A stretch of 64,000 nucleotides of DNA. Source: Cereibacter_A azotoformans. Lineage in GTDB: Bacteria; Pseudomonadota; Alphaproteobacteria; Rhodobacterales; Rhodobacteraceae. The position numbers and the translations under genes were made by a program. This document shows, in pieces, positions 27,854-34,389 of this stretch. The DNA lies in the NCBI RefSeq assembly GCF_003050905.1, contig NZ_QAOT01000023.1. One strand, given 5' to 3'. The stretch's first letter is position 1. Each line of letters begins with the position of its first letter. The notes under the pieces were generated by a model. That model was not told where the DNA came from. It searched no databases and was given only the letters and a program-made list of their open reading frames with translations.

Positions 27854-29215
27854 ATGGCCCGTCTCCCCCGTCTTGAAACCCGCGAGGTGCGGCTTGACGC
27901 GACCCACGCCTATCTGGGTAGCGCCGCGGCACTGGCGAAGGAATACGCCGGCGACGAACCCCCACCCCGGCGTATCCGCACCTTTTCCGAAGCCGCGCCG
28001 GACGATCTGGGTCTCGCGCTCGGCCTGCTCTCGCGGCTGAGCGATCTGGGGCTGGTGGTGCATGGGCCGGCCGGATGCGCGGCGCGGAACCATCCGGCGC
28101 TGGCCCCGCTAGCCGTGACCGATCTTGACGAGCGCGATACCGTCCTGGGCTCGGGCGATGTGTTGGCAGACACATTGCGCAAGCTGGATGCGACGGCGCG
28201 GCCGGCGGCGCTGACGGTGCTGGGCAGCCCCGTGGTGGCGATCAACAGCGACGATATCCGGGCGACGGTGGCGGAACTGTCGCTTGAACTCGGAAAGCCC
28301 GTGGTCTGGGTGCGCACCGACAGCTTCCGCTCGGCCGTTCCTGCGACCGGGGCGGATGCCGCGACGGACGCGCTTCTGCAACTGGCTGACCCGGGGGACG
28401 CGCCGCGCGACTTCGGCCTTCTGAACCTGCTGACAACGCAGCGCAGCGTGGAACTCGACGCGCTGGTGGCGCGGATCGAGGCGCTCGGCTGGCGGGTGAA
28501 CCGCTTGCCCGAGGGTGCATCGGTGGCAGGCCTGCAACGCGCCGCGACGGCAGCGGCAAGCCTTGTGCTCGATCCCGACACGCTCGACCCGCTGGCCGAG
28601 GGCCTCGAGCGTCGGTTCGGCGTCCTTCGGCTCGGCTCCGCGGTGCCGGTTGGTGCGGCGGCGACAACGGCACTCTTGCGTCGTCTTGCGGCGCTGGCGG
28701 GGCTTCAGGCCCCTGTCCCGCCGCTGGCGCAGGACGAACGCGGGCTGGCCGGCCATCGGCTGGCGATCGCATTGCCCCCCGCATGGGCGCTGGCTGTGGC
28801 CGATCTGGTCGAGGATCTGGGCGGCGAGGTGGCGCTTCTGTCGGTGCCTCATGTCGATCGCACGCATGCCGCCGCGCTTTACGCCTTTGCCGAGCGGCGC
28901 CCTGCGCTTCAGATCCATGTCGGCGAGGCACAGGGGTTCGAGACCGCGGGCCTGCTGCGCCGGATTGCCCCGGACGCGCTTCTGGGGTCGCCCGATGTCG
29001 TGGCACAAGCGCTTCGGCAGGGCGTGCCGGCGGCCGTGGCCTCTCCGGCGCGCCTCCTTGGCGCAGGTGCGGCAAAGTACCTGTCGGATCTGCTCACCGA
29101 TGCGCTGGAGGGTCGCGCCCTCGCCCGCCACGCCGCCCGCGCCGCGGACAGCCCCTACAGCGAGGCGTGGCTGAACCGAAGCCCCGACTGGCACATCAAG
29201 CAGGAGGTGCGTTGA
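27854..29215 (+). CDS. NifD-like subunit with a single cysteine
   Basis: A 453-residue protein with the oxidoreductase/nitrogenase component 1 fold. Its only cysteine is C75 in VVHGPAGCAARNH, which fits the second P-cluster ligand of NifD. The position of the third NifD P-cluster Cys reads VLGSPVVAINSDDI, with Ser instead of Cys, and no Cys corresponds to the cofactor ligand of NifD. So it cannot bind a FeMo-cofactor in the known way. The end PYSEAWLNRSPDWHIK is a family-like tail. The ATG at 27854 (GGAGG upstream) is preferred to the GTG at 27839. It ends 1 bp inside the next gene (TGATG). The substrate is unknown. Confidence 0.85.
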   Translation: MARLPRLETREVRLDATHAYLGSAAALAKEYAGDEPPPRRIRTFSEAAPDDLGLALGLLSRLSDLGLVVHGPAGCAARNHPALAPLAVTDLDERDTVLGSGDVLADTLRKLDATARPAALTVLGSPVVAINSDDIRATVAELSLELGKPVVWVRTDSFRSAVPATGADAATDALLQLADPGDAPRDFGLLNLLTTQRSVELDALVARIEALGWRVNRLPEGASVAGLQRAATAAASLVLDPDTLDPLAEGLERRFGVLRLGSAVPVGAAATTALLRRLAALAGLQAPVPPLAQDERGLAGHRLAIALPPAWALAVADLVEDLGGEVALLSVPHVDRTHAAALYAFAERRPALQIHVGEAQGFETAGLLRRIAPDALLGSPDVVAQALRQGVPAAVASPARLLGAGAAKYLSDLLTDALEGRALARHAARAADSPYSEAWLNRSPDWHIKQEVR

Positions 29216-30570
29216 TGGCCCGCCCGCTTGTCGGCCCCCCGGCATCCTGCGCCCTGCACGGCGCGATCCTGACCGCCGCTGCCATCCCGGGCGTGATCCC
29301 GCTCGTGCATTCCACACCCGGCTGCGCGCTCCGCGCCGGTACGGGCGTTACGGGCGATCTGTCCGGTGCCCCGCCCGGACTGCCGCTTGTGGCTTCGACC
29401 AATCTTGCCGAAAAGCATGTCGTCTTCGGCGGCACTTCGCGTTTGCGCGAGGAAATCAAGAACACGCTCGCCGTGGTCGAGAGCGGGCTCGTGGCCGTGC
29501 TCACCGGCTGCCCGACCGAGATGATCGGCGACGATGTGGCCGCAATGGTCAAGGAGGTGACATCGCAGGGCGAGGCGGTGATCGACATCCAGACCGCCGG
29601 CTTCCGCGGCCCCGCGCGCGCGGGCTACGACCTTCTGCTGACCGCGCTGGCCAGTCGGCTGGAGCCGCGCGCCGAGCCGGCCGATGTGCCGCGGATCAAC
29701 ATCCTCGGCATCGTGCCCGGGATCGATCCGCACTGGCTGTCGGAACTCGAGGAACTCTCGCGCCTTCTGGCCGGCGTCGGCCTGCGCGCCAATCCGGTCT
29801 TCGGCCCGGCAGGCGGGCTGGACGCGCTGCACGCGCTGGGGCGGGCCGAGGCAAGTCTGGTGCTGTCACCTTGGGGCGTTGGCCCGGCCGAGGCGCTGCG
29901 GCAACGGTTGGGCATTCCGACCGTCGTGGCCGAGGGCCTTCCGGTCGGGGCCGCGGCGGTCGAGGCGCTGCTCCGCCGCCTGTCCGAGGCGCTCGGCCGA
30001 CCGCTGGATGGCGCGGCCGAGGCCTTCCTCGCGTCCGAGCGCCGGCACGAGGACTACCTGCTGAACCAGATACTCGGCCGGCTGGTCAGCGCCGGGCGGC
30101 AGCGGGTCGCGGTGATCGGCGGAAGCCTTGCCGCGCCGGGCCTCGAGCGGTTCCTGACCACGGTTCTGGGATGGAAGACCGTGGCCCTCGTCCTGACGGA
30201 CGAGCCGCCCGCGGCCCTGCGACCCGCGCTGGCCGCCGAAGGGGCAATCTTCGCGCCCGACGCCGCGAGCCGGGCCGAAGCCATCCTGACGAGCGGCGCC
30301 AGCCTCTTGATCGGCGGCGCAGACGACCGCGCTCTGGCTGGGCGTCGGGGGATAGCCTTCGTCGATGCCGGCAGCGTCTCCGGTCTGGGAGCGCTGACCG
30401 GGGGCCACGCCGGGCGTGCCGGCGCGGCACGACTGCTTTCCGCTCTTGTGACCGGACTCGAGGCCGCGGATGCCCCTGCACTGCGGCCGTATCCTGCGGA
30501 GGAAGAAAAGGTCTTGTCCCTGGGCCTTCCTGGGCTGGCGGTCGACCGACAGGTTCAGATCCTTGCCTGA
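29215..30570 (+). CDS. NifK-like subunit with three cluster cysteines
   Basis: A 451-residue partner of the D-like protein. Its only cysteines are C12 (PPASCALHGA), C37 (HSTPGCALR) and C99 (VLTGCPTEMIGDD), matching the three P-cluster ligands of NifK. The motif FGGTSRLREEI near 71-81 is also characteristic of NifK/NifN/BchB-type proteins. With the lone Cys of the D-like subunit this gives exactly four thiolate ligands, enough for one [4Fe-4S] cluster at the subunit interface, as in dark-operative protochlorophyllide reductase (three Cys plus one other ligand). The N-terminus is much shorter than in NifK. The start overlaps the D-like stop (TGATG), so 1:1 translation is expected. Confidence 0.85.
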   Translation: MARPLVGPPASCALHGAILTAAAIPGVIPLVHSTPGCALRAGTGVTGDLSGAPPGLPLVASTNLAEKHVVFGGTSRLREEIKNTLAVVESGLVAVLTGCPTEMIGDDVAAMVKEVTSQGEAVIDIQTAGFRGPARAGYDLLLTALASRLEPRAEPADVPRINILGIVPGIDPHWLSELEELSRLLAGVGLRANPVFGPAGGLDALHALGRAEASLVLSPWGVGPAEALRQRLGIPTVVAEGLPVGAAAVEALLRRLSEALGRPLDGAAEAFLASERRHEDYLLNQILGRLVSAGRQRVAVIGGSLAAPGLERFLTTVLGWKTVALVLTDEPPAALRPALAAEGAIFAPDAASRAEAILTSGASLLIGGADDRALAGRRGIAFVDAGSVSGLGALTGGHAGRAGAARLLSALVTGLEAADAPALRPYPAEEEKVLSLGLPGLAVDRQVQILA

Positions 30571-30582
30571 AGGTCAGCCTTC

Positions 30583-30609
30583 GGGGTCGCGCCGCGCTGG
30601 CGCGGCCCC
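30583..30609 (+). terminator. Terminator after the nitrogenase-like operon
   Basis: A GC-rich stem, GGGGTCGCGCC / GGCGCGGCCCC (one G-T pair), with a 5-nt loop, then GCCTTTG. It lies 13 bp after the K-like stop and ends the operon before the FMN-reductase promoter. Confidence 0.6.
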
Positions 30610-30673
30610 GCCTTTGCCCGCAAGTCGCTCAACGGGTTCCCGGACGCCAAACCACCTTCCGGTGGCGGCGCCG

Positions 30674-30754
30674 AGAGAACGCTCCTTCTCTCCAACCACC
30701 CATCTTTGGCAAGCACCCCTCGCCTCCGAATGATAATTACGACCTACACAGTCG
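30674..30754 (+). promoter_or_regulatory. Promoter/operator of the FMN reductase - monooxygenase unit
   Basis: GAGAACGCTCCTTCTC (30675) is followed by CTTTGGCAAG (30704), a GATAAT hexamer (30732) as -10, and a very good dyad CGAC (30740-30743) -N7- GTCG (30751-30754) within ATTACGACC...AGTCGTGTA. The dyad covers the region between the -10 and the ATG at 30771, the position expected for a repressor site. Confidence 0.6.
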
Positions 30755-30770
30755 TGTATAGGAGCCCGCG

Positions 30771-31334
30771 ATGAACCACCGGATCGTCGGATTTGCAGGT
30801 GGCCTCGGCCGCCCCTCAAAAACCCGGGCGCTGGTCGCACATGCCGTGACCGCGACGACCACGGCTTTTGGCGGAACTGCCGGCCTGCACGATCTGTTCG
30901 ATCTGCAATCCTCGCTGGGTCAGGCCGCACGGCTGGACGAGCTGCACCCGCGTGCCGCCCGCGTCGTGCAGGATCTGCTTGCCGCCGATGCGCTGATCGT
31001 TGGCACCCCGGTCCACAAGGGCAGCTACACCGGCCTTTTCAAGCATCTCTTCGACCTGATCGAGCCCGAGGCTCTGGCGGGCAAGCCGGTCCTTCTTCTC
31101 GCCACCGGCGGCGGCAACCGGCACGCGCTGGTGATCGAACACCAGCTTCGGCCGCTGTTCGGCTTCTTCGAGGCGCTGACCCTGCCCACCGGCATCTATG
31201 CCGGAAATGCCGATTTCACCGATGGCGAGCCTTCCTCGCCGGTTCTGCTGGATCGCATCCAGCGCGCGGTGCGGCAGTTCTCGCCCTGGCTCGGCACTGT
31301 CCGAACGACAGGCACGGCGCTTCTGCCCGCCTGA
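30771..31334 (+). CDS. NAD(P)H-dependent FMN reductase (SsuE/MsuE family)
   Basis: A 187-residue flavodoxin-like reductase that supplies FMNH2 to a partner monooxygenase. It opens with IVGFAGGLGRPSKTRALV (phosphate-binding loop). The segment DALIVGTPVHKGSYTGLFKHLFDLI is the MsuE/SsuE family core, followed by KPVLLLATGGGNRHALVIEHQLRPLF. It lies 37 bp ahead of an FMNH2-dependent monooxygenase in the same unit, a standard two-component desulfurisation pair. It has its own sulfur dyad, so it is induced separately from the nitrogenase-like operon just upstream. Confidence 0.9.
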   Translation: MNHRIVGFAGGLGRPSKTRALVAHAVTATTTAFGGTAGLHDLFDLQSSLGQAARLDELHPRAARVVQDLLAADALIVGTPVHKGSYTGLFKHLFDLIEPEALAGKPVLLLATGGGNRHALVIEHQLRPLFGFFEALTLPTGIYAGNADFTDGEPSSPVLLDRIQRAVRQFSPWLGTVRTTGTALLPA

Positions 31335-31371
31335 TCCGTTTCCCCTTCCGTCCTCAGCAAAGGAGCACTCC

Positions 31372-32724
31372 ATGACCCGCAAGATCCGATTGGGCGCCTT
31401 CCTGCCCGGCGGCGGCCAGCACATCGCCTCGTGGCGCCACCCGGACCAACCCGCCGATGGCGCGACCAGCTTTGCCTTTCACCGCCGGCTTGCCGAGACC
31501 GCCGAACGCGGGCTGTTCGACGCCTACTTCCTTGCCGACGGCCTGGCCGTGGGCTTTGGCGGTGCGCGCGAAGGTGGCAACGCCCGCGTTGCGGGCTTCG
31601 AGCCGGTCACCCTGTTCTCGGCGCTGGCTCCGCTGACCCAGCACCTCGGCTTCATCGCCACATCCTCGACCACCTACGAGGAACCCTATACCACCGCCCG
31701 CAAGTTCGCGTCGTTGGACCTGATCTCGGGCGGGCGCGCGGGGTGGAACGTGGTCACGACCACCGGCGACGCCACGGCGCAGAACTTCAACCGCGACACC
31801 CAGCTTCCCCATGCCGACCGCTACCGGCGCGCCCACGAGCATGTCGAGGTTGTCAGGAAGCTGTGGGACAGCTTCGAGGATGACGCCTTCCCGCGTGACA
31901 AGGAGACCGGGGTCTTCTTCGATCCCGAAAAGCTGCATGACGCGGACCACAAGGGCGCGCATTTCAGCGTGAAGGGGCCGCTCAACGTGCCGCGCTCGGC
32001 GCAGGGGCATCCGGTCATCGTGCAGGCTGGCCAATCCGAGGATGGTCGCGACTTCGCCGCCGCCCATGCCGAGGTGATCTTCACCGCCCACCAGCATGTC
32101 GAGACCGCGCGCGAGTTCTATGCCGACGTGAAGGCCCGCGCCCGCGCCCATGGCCGCAATCCCGACCATGTGCTGATCATGCCCGGCGTCTCGCCCTTCG
32201 TCGGCCGCACCGAGGACGAGGCGCGCGAGAAATACGACCGGCTGACCGAGTTGATCGTTGAAGAGGACGGGATCGGGCTGCTGAACGGCCTGACGGGCGG
32301 AACGCTGGATCTTCGCGGCCAGGACCTTGACGGTCCGTTGCCGCCCGCCCCGCCGACCGAAGGCATGAAAAGCCGGCAGGAGCTGATCCGCCGGATCGCC
32401 GACGAGAACGGCTTCACCATCCGCCAGCTTTACCGCTGGGTCGCCTCGGCCCGCGGGCATTTCACGATCGTCGGATCGGCCACGCAGATCGCGGACACGC
32501 TTCAGGACTGGTTCGAGACCGGCGCCGCAGATGGGTTCAACATCCTGCCGCCGTGGCTGCCGACCGCGCTGGACGATTTCGTGGATCTGGTGATCCCGGA
32601 ACTTCAGCGCCGCGGCCTGTTCCGCACCGCCTATGAGGGCCGGACCCTGCGTGGCAACCTTGGGCTTCCTTATCCCGAGAACCGCTGGGCGATCGCGCGG
32701 GCGGCCTCCCGCGCCGCCGAGTAG
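31372..32724 (+). CDS. FMNH2-dependent monooxygenase, NtaA/SnaA/DszA family
   Basis: A 450-residue luciferase-like oxygenase. The N-terminus IRLGAFLPGGGQHIASWRHP and the blocks FDAYFLADGLAV, ARKFASLDLISGGRAGWNVVTT and HPVIVQAGQSEDGRDFAA are those of the NtaA/SnaA/DszA group, whose members cleave C-N or C-S bonds. ATG at 31372 has AGGAG upstream. With the reductase encoded before it, and in this island, it most likely oxidises an organosulfur compound (a sulfone, sulfonate or thioether) to release sulfite. It is not SsuD by length or motif. The exact substrate is unknown. An oxygen-dependent counterpart to the adjoining nitrogenase-like system is an appealing reading. Confidence 0.85.
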   Translation: MTRKIRLGAFLPGGGQHIASWRHPDQPADGATSFAFHRRLAETAERGLFDAYFLADGLAVGFGGAREGGNARVAGFEPVTLFSALAPLTQHLGFIATSSTTYEEPYTTARKFASLDLISGGRAGWNVVTTTGDATAQNFNRDTQLPHADRYRRAHEHVEVVRKLWDSFEDDAFPRDKETGVFFDPEKLHDADHKGAHFSVKGPLNVPRSAQGHPVIVQAGQSEDGRDFAAAHAEVIFTAHQHVETAREFYADVKARARAHGRNPDHVLIMPGVSPFVGRTEDEAREKYDRLTELIVEEDGIGLLNGLTGGTLDLRGQDLDGPLPPAPPTEGMKSRQELIRRIADENGFTIRQLYRWVASARGHFTIVGSATQIADTLQDWFETGAADGFNILPPWLPTALDDFVDLVIPELQRRGLFRTAYEGRTLRGNLGLPYPENRWAIARAASRAAE

Positions 32725-32731
32725 CGCCCTG

Positions 32732-32765
32732 CCCCACCCGGTGCGATGACTGTCCCCGGGTGGGG
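32732..32765. terminator. Bidirectional terminator
   Basis: A perfect 10-bp stem, CCCCACCCGG / CCGGGTGGGG, with a 14-nt loop, then GACCTTTCTTC. It lies between the monooxygenase (plus) and soeC (minus), which converge. Confidence 0.6.
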
Positions 32766-32788
32766 GACCTTTCTTCGGTCGCGGAGGA

Positions 32789-33676
32789 TCAGTCTTTGGC
32801 CGAGGTGGCGGGCTCTGATGGGTCCTTCGGCGCAAGTGGCACCCCGTGATACAGGCCTGCGACATGGCGGGCTTCGGCAAAGAACAGCCAGCGCGCGACG
32901 ACGGCGCCCGCCAGATGCAGGGCCGCGGCCAGCGGCACGGCCCCGGGCGCAAGGATCAGGACCGCAGCCGGGACCACGCCCGCCAGAAGGACCGCCAGCC
33001 AGCGCAGCGCCCGAAGGCGGGGCCGACCGTCGACGATTTCGCGCGTCAGCCATGTCGGGCCGGTTGACGGTTGCTCGAAGCTGCGCACCCGGCTGAAGCG
33101 GGCGAGACCGGTTGCATGCTCCAGCGTCAGGGAGAGCCTCGCCATACGCCGGTCGCCAAAGACGAAGCTTGCCGCAAGGCCGGCCGAAAGCGCAACGCAG
33201 AGGGCTGCCGCCGACGGCCCCGGCACCGCGATCACGGCACCCCCCGCAGCGGCGAAACCCAGAAACAGGGCTGGCGTGGTCCAGTGATGCCAGCGCGGAA
33301 CGGCCCGCAACTGGCCGTAGATCATCGCGGTCGAGATCACCGTGCCAAGGCAGGCAAATGCCCCCGGTATCCCCCAGGATGCCGGCCGCAGACCTCCGGC
33401 CAGATCAGTTACCGCCACCGGCACCAGAAGCGCGAGGGCGGCGACAGCGCCCCATGCCTCGCGCGAGAGCCAGCTTGTCCGCAGCCGGCTGAAGGCGAAC
33501 CGGGCACGCAGCGGATGCGCAAGATGGAAGGTCGAGGCCACAAGCCCCGCCAGCACAAGCGCATGGCCCGCGGCCCAGACGGTCGGGGTCGCCCCACCCA
33601 GCGCCGCAAGGGCCAGCGTTCCGAAGCCGGCCCCCGACAGGACGGTGAACAGAAGAAGGGACGGCGCGGGCCGCAT
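32789..33676 (-). CDS. soeC: Sulfite dehydrogenase membrane anchor (DmsC-like)
   Basis: A 295-residue integral membrane protein with about eight hydrophobic helices and a DmsC/NrfD-like plan (LLFTVLSGAGFGTLALAAL at the start; HLAHPLRARFAFSRLRTSWLSREAW near 52-77). It anchors the cytoplasmic catalytic pair SoeAB and passes electrons to quinone. Its start overlaps the end of soeB by 1 bp. The same fold serves DMSO reductase and thiosulfate or tetrathionate reductases; the SoeA type decides the assignment to sulfite oxidation. Confidence 0.8.
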   Translation of the reverse strand: MRPAPSLLLFTVLSGAGFGTLALAALGGATPTVWAAGHALVLAGLVASTFHLAHPLRARFAFSRLRTSWLSREAWGAVAALALLVPVAVTDLAGGLRPASWGIPGAFACLGTVISTAMIYGQLRAVPRWHHWTTPALFLGFAAAGGAVIAVPGPSAAALCVALSAGLAASFVFGDRRMARLSLTLEHATGLARFSRVRSFEQPSTGPTWLTREIVDGRPRLRALRWLAVLLAGVVPAAVLILAPGAVPLAAALHLAGAVVARWLFFAEARHVAGLYHGVPLAPKDPSEPATSAKD

Positions 33677-34389
33677 CAGCGCCCTCCTGTCAGGCGGTCG
33701 AGCCAGCCCCGGACCCCCTGCCCCGGCGCAATCGGCGACAGCGGCGGCACCGCGGGCGCGGCATCCTTCGGGCGGGGCGGCAGATACCTGCCCGCTGGCC
33801 GGGTGCCCAGTTCCGGCAGCAGATCGAAGCCGCCGCGCTCGGCGACCAGGCGGCTGAGCGCGCTTTCAGGATCGCCAAGATCGCCCGCATGGCGGGCACC
33901 TGTCGGGCAGGCCCGCACGCAGGCCGGCAGGCGGTCGTCCTCGGGGCGCGAAGGGTCCTGTGGCAGGTCAAGGCAGAGCGTGCATTTCCGCATCACGCCC
34001 GCCACCGGATCAAGTTCGCGCGCCCCGTAAGGACAGGCCCAGGCGCAGAGCCCGCAGCCAAGGCAGCGTGCATCGTCGATCGCCACCACCCCGTCGGGCC
34101 GCAGGCGACTGGCGCCCGTAGGGCAGACCGGGACACAGGGCGGATCCTCGCAATGCTGGCAAACCCTTGGAAAGTGAATAATCTGCGCCGGCCCGGTGTC
34201 GGGTTCGATCTCATAACAATGCACGCGCGTGAGAAAGGCACCCTCGGGTGCTGCGCCATGGCTGTCGCGGTCTCCCAGAGTCGTCGCGGGCTCGCGCGCG
34301 TGCCAGCCCTTGCAGGCGATGGTGCAGGCGTGACAGCCCACGCAGGTGTCAAGGTCGATGACCAGTGCAGGTTTCCGGCGGTGTGTCAT
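33676..34389 (-). CDS. soeB: Sulfite dehydrogenase iron-sulfur subunit
   Basis: A 237-residue electron-transfer protein with four ferredoxin-type Cys groups: CVGCHACTIACKGWH, CQHCEDPPCVPVCPTGA, CLGCGLCAWACPYGA and CTLCLD with CVRACPTGA. These hold four [4Fe-4S] clusters that relay electrons from the molybdenum subunit to the anchor. There is no signal peptide, as expected for the cytoplasmic SoeB. The gene overlaps soeA by 4 bp and soeC by 1 bp, so the three are translated together. Confidence 0.88.
   Translation of the reverse strand: MTHRRKPALVIDLDTCVGCHACTIACKGWHAREPATTLGDRDSHGAAPEGAFLTRVHCYEIEPDTGPAQIIHFPRVCQHCEDPPCVPVCPTGASRLRPDGVVAIDDARCLGCGLCAWACPYGARELDPVAGVMRKCTLCLDLPQDPSRPEDDRLPACVRACPTGARHAGDLGDPESALSRLVAERGGFDLLPELGTRPAGRYLPPRPKDAAPAVPPLSPIAPGQGVRGWLDRLTGGR

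Noticed and set aside
28109..29317. A 402-residue minus-strand frame opposite the D-like gene
   Set aside because: Shadow frame with no recognisable domain; the plus strand has coupled nifHDK-like genes.
25714..30570. The operon is methylthio-alkane reductase (marBHDK)
   Set aside because: MAR is expected to keep nitrogenase-type P-cluster and cofactor ligands. The D-like subunit here has one Cys and the K-like three, and the radical-SAM protein is not NifB-like. It could still be a distant relative; phylogeny would decide.
26980..30570. The operon is dark-operative protochlorophyllide or chlorophyllide reductase
   Set aside because: No bacteriochlorophyll genes are nearby, the setting is sulfur metabolism, and the D-like protein carries a Cys where BchB is known for Asp ligation. 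The four-ligand pattern is similar, so only the role is rejected.
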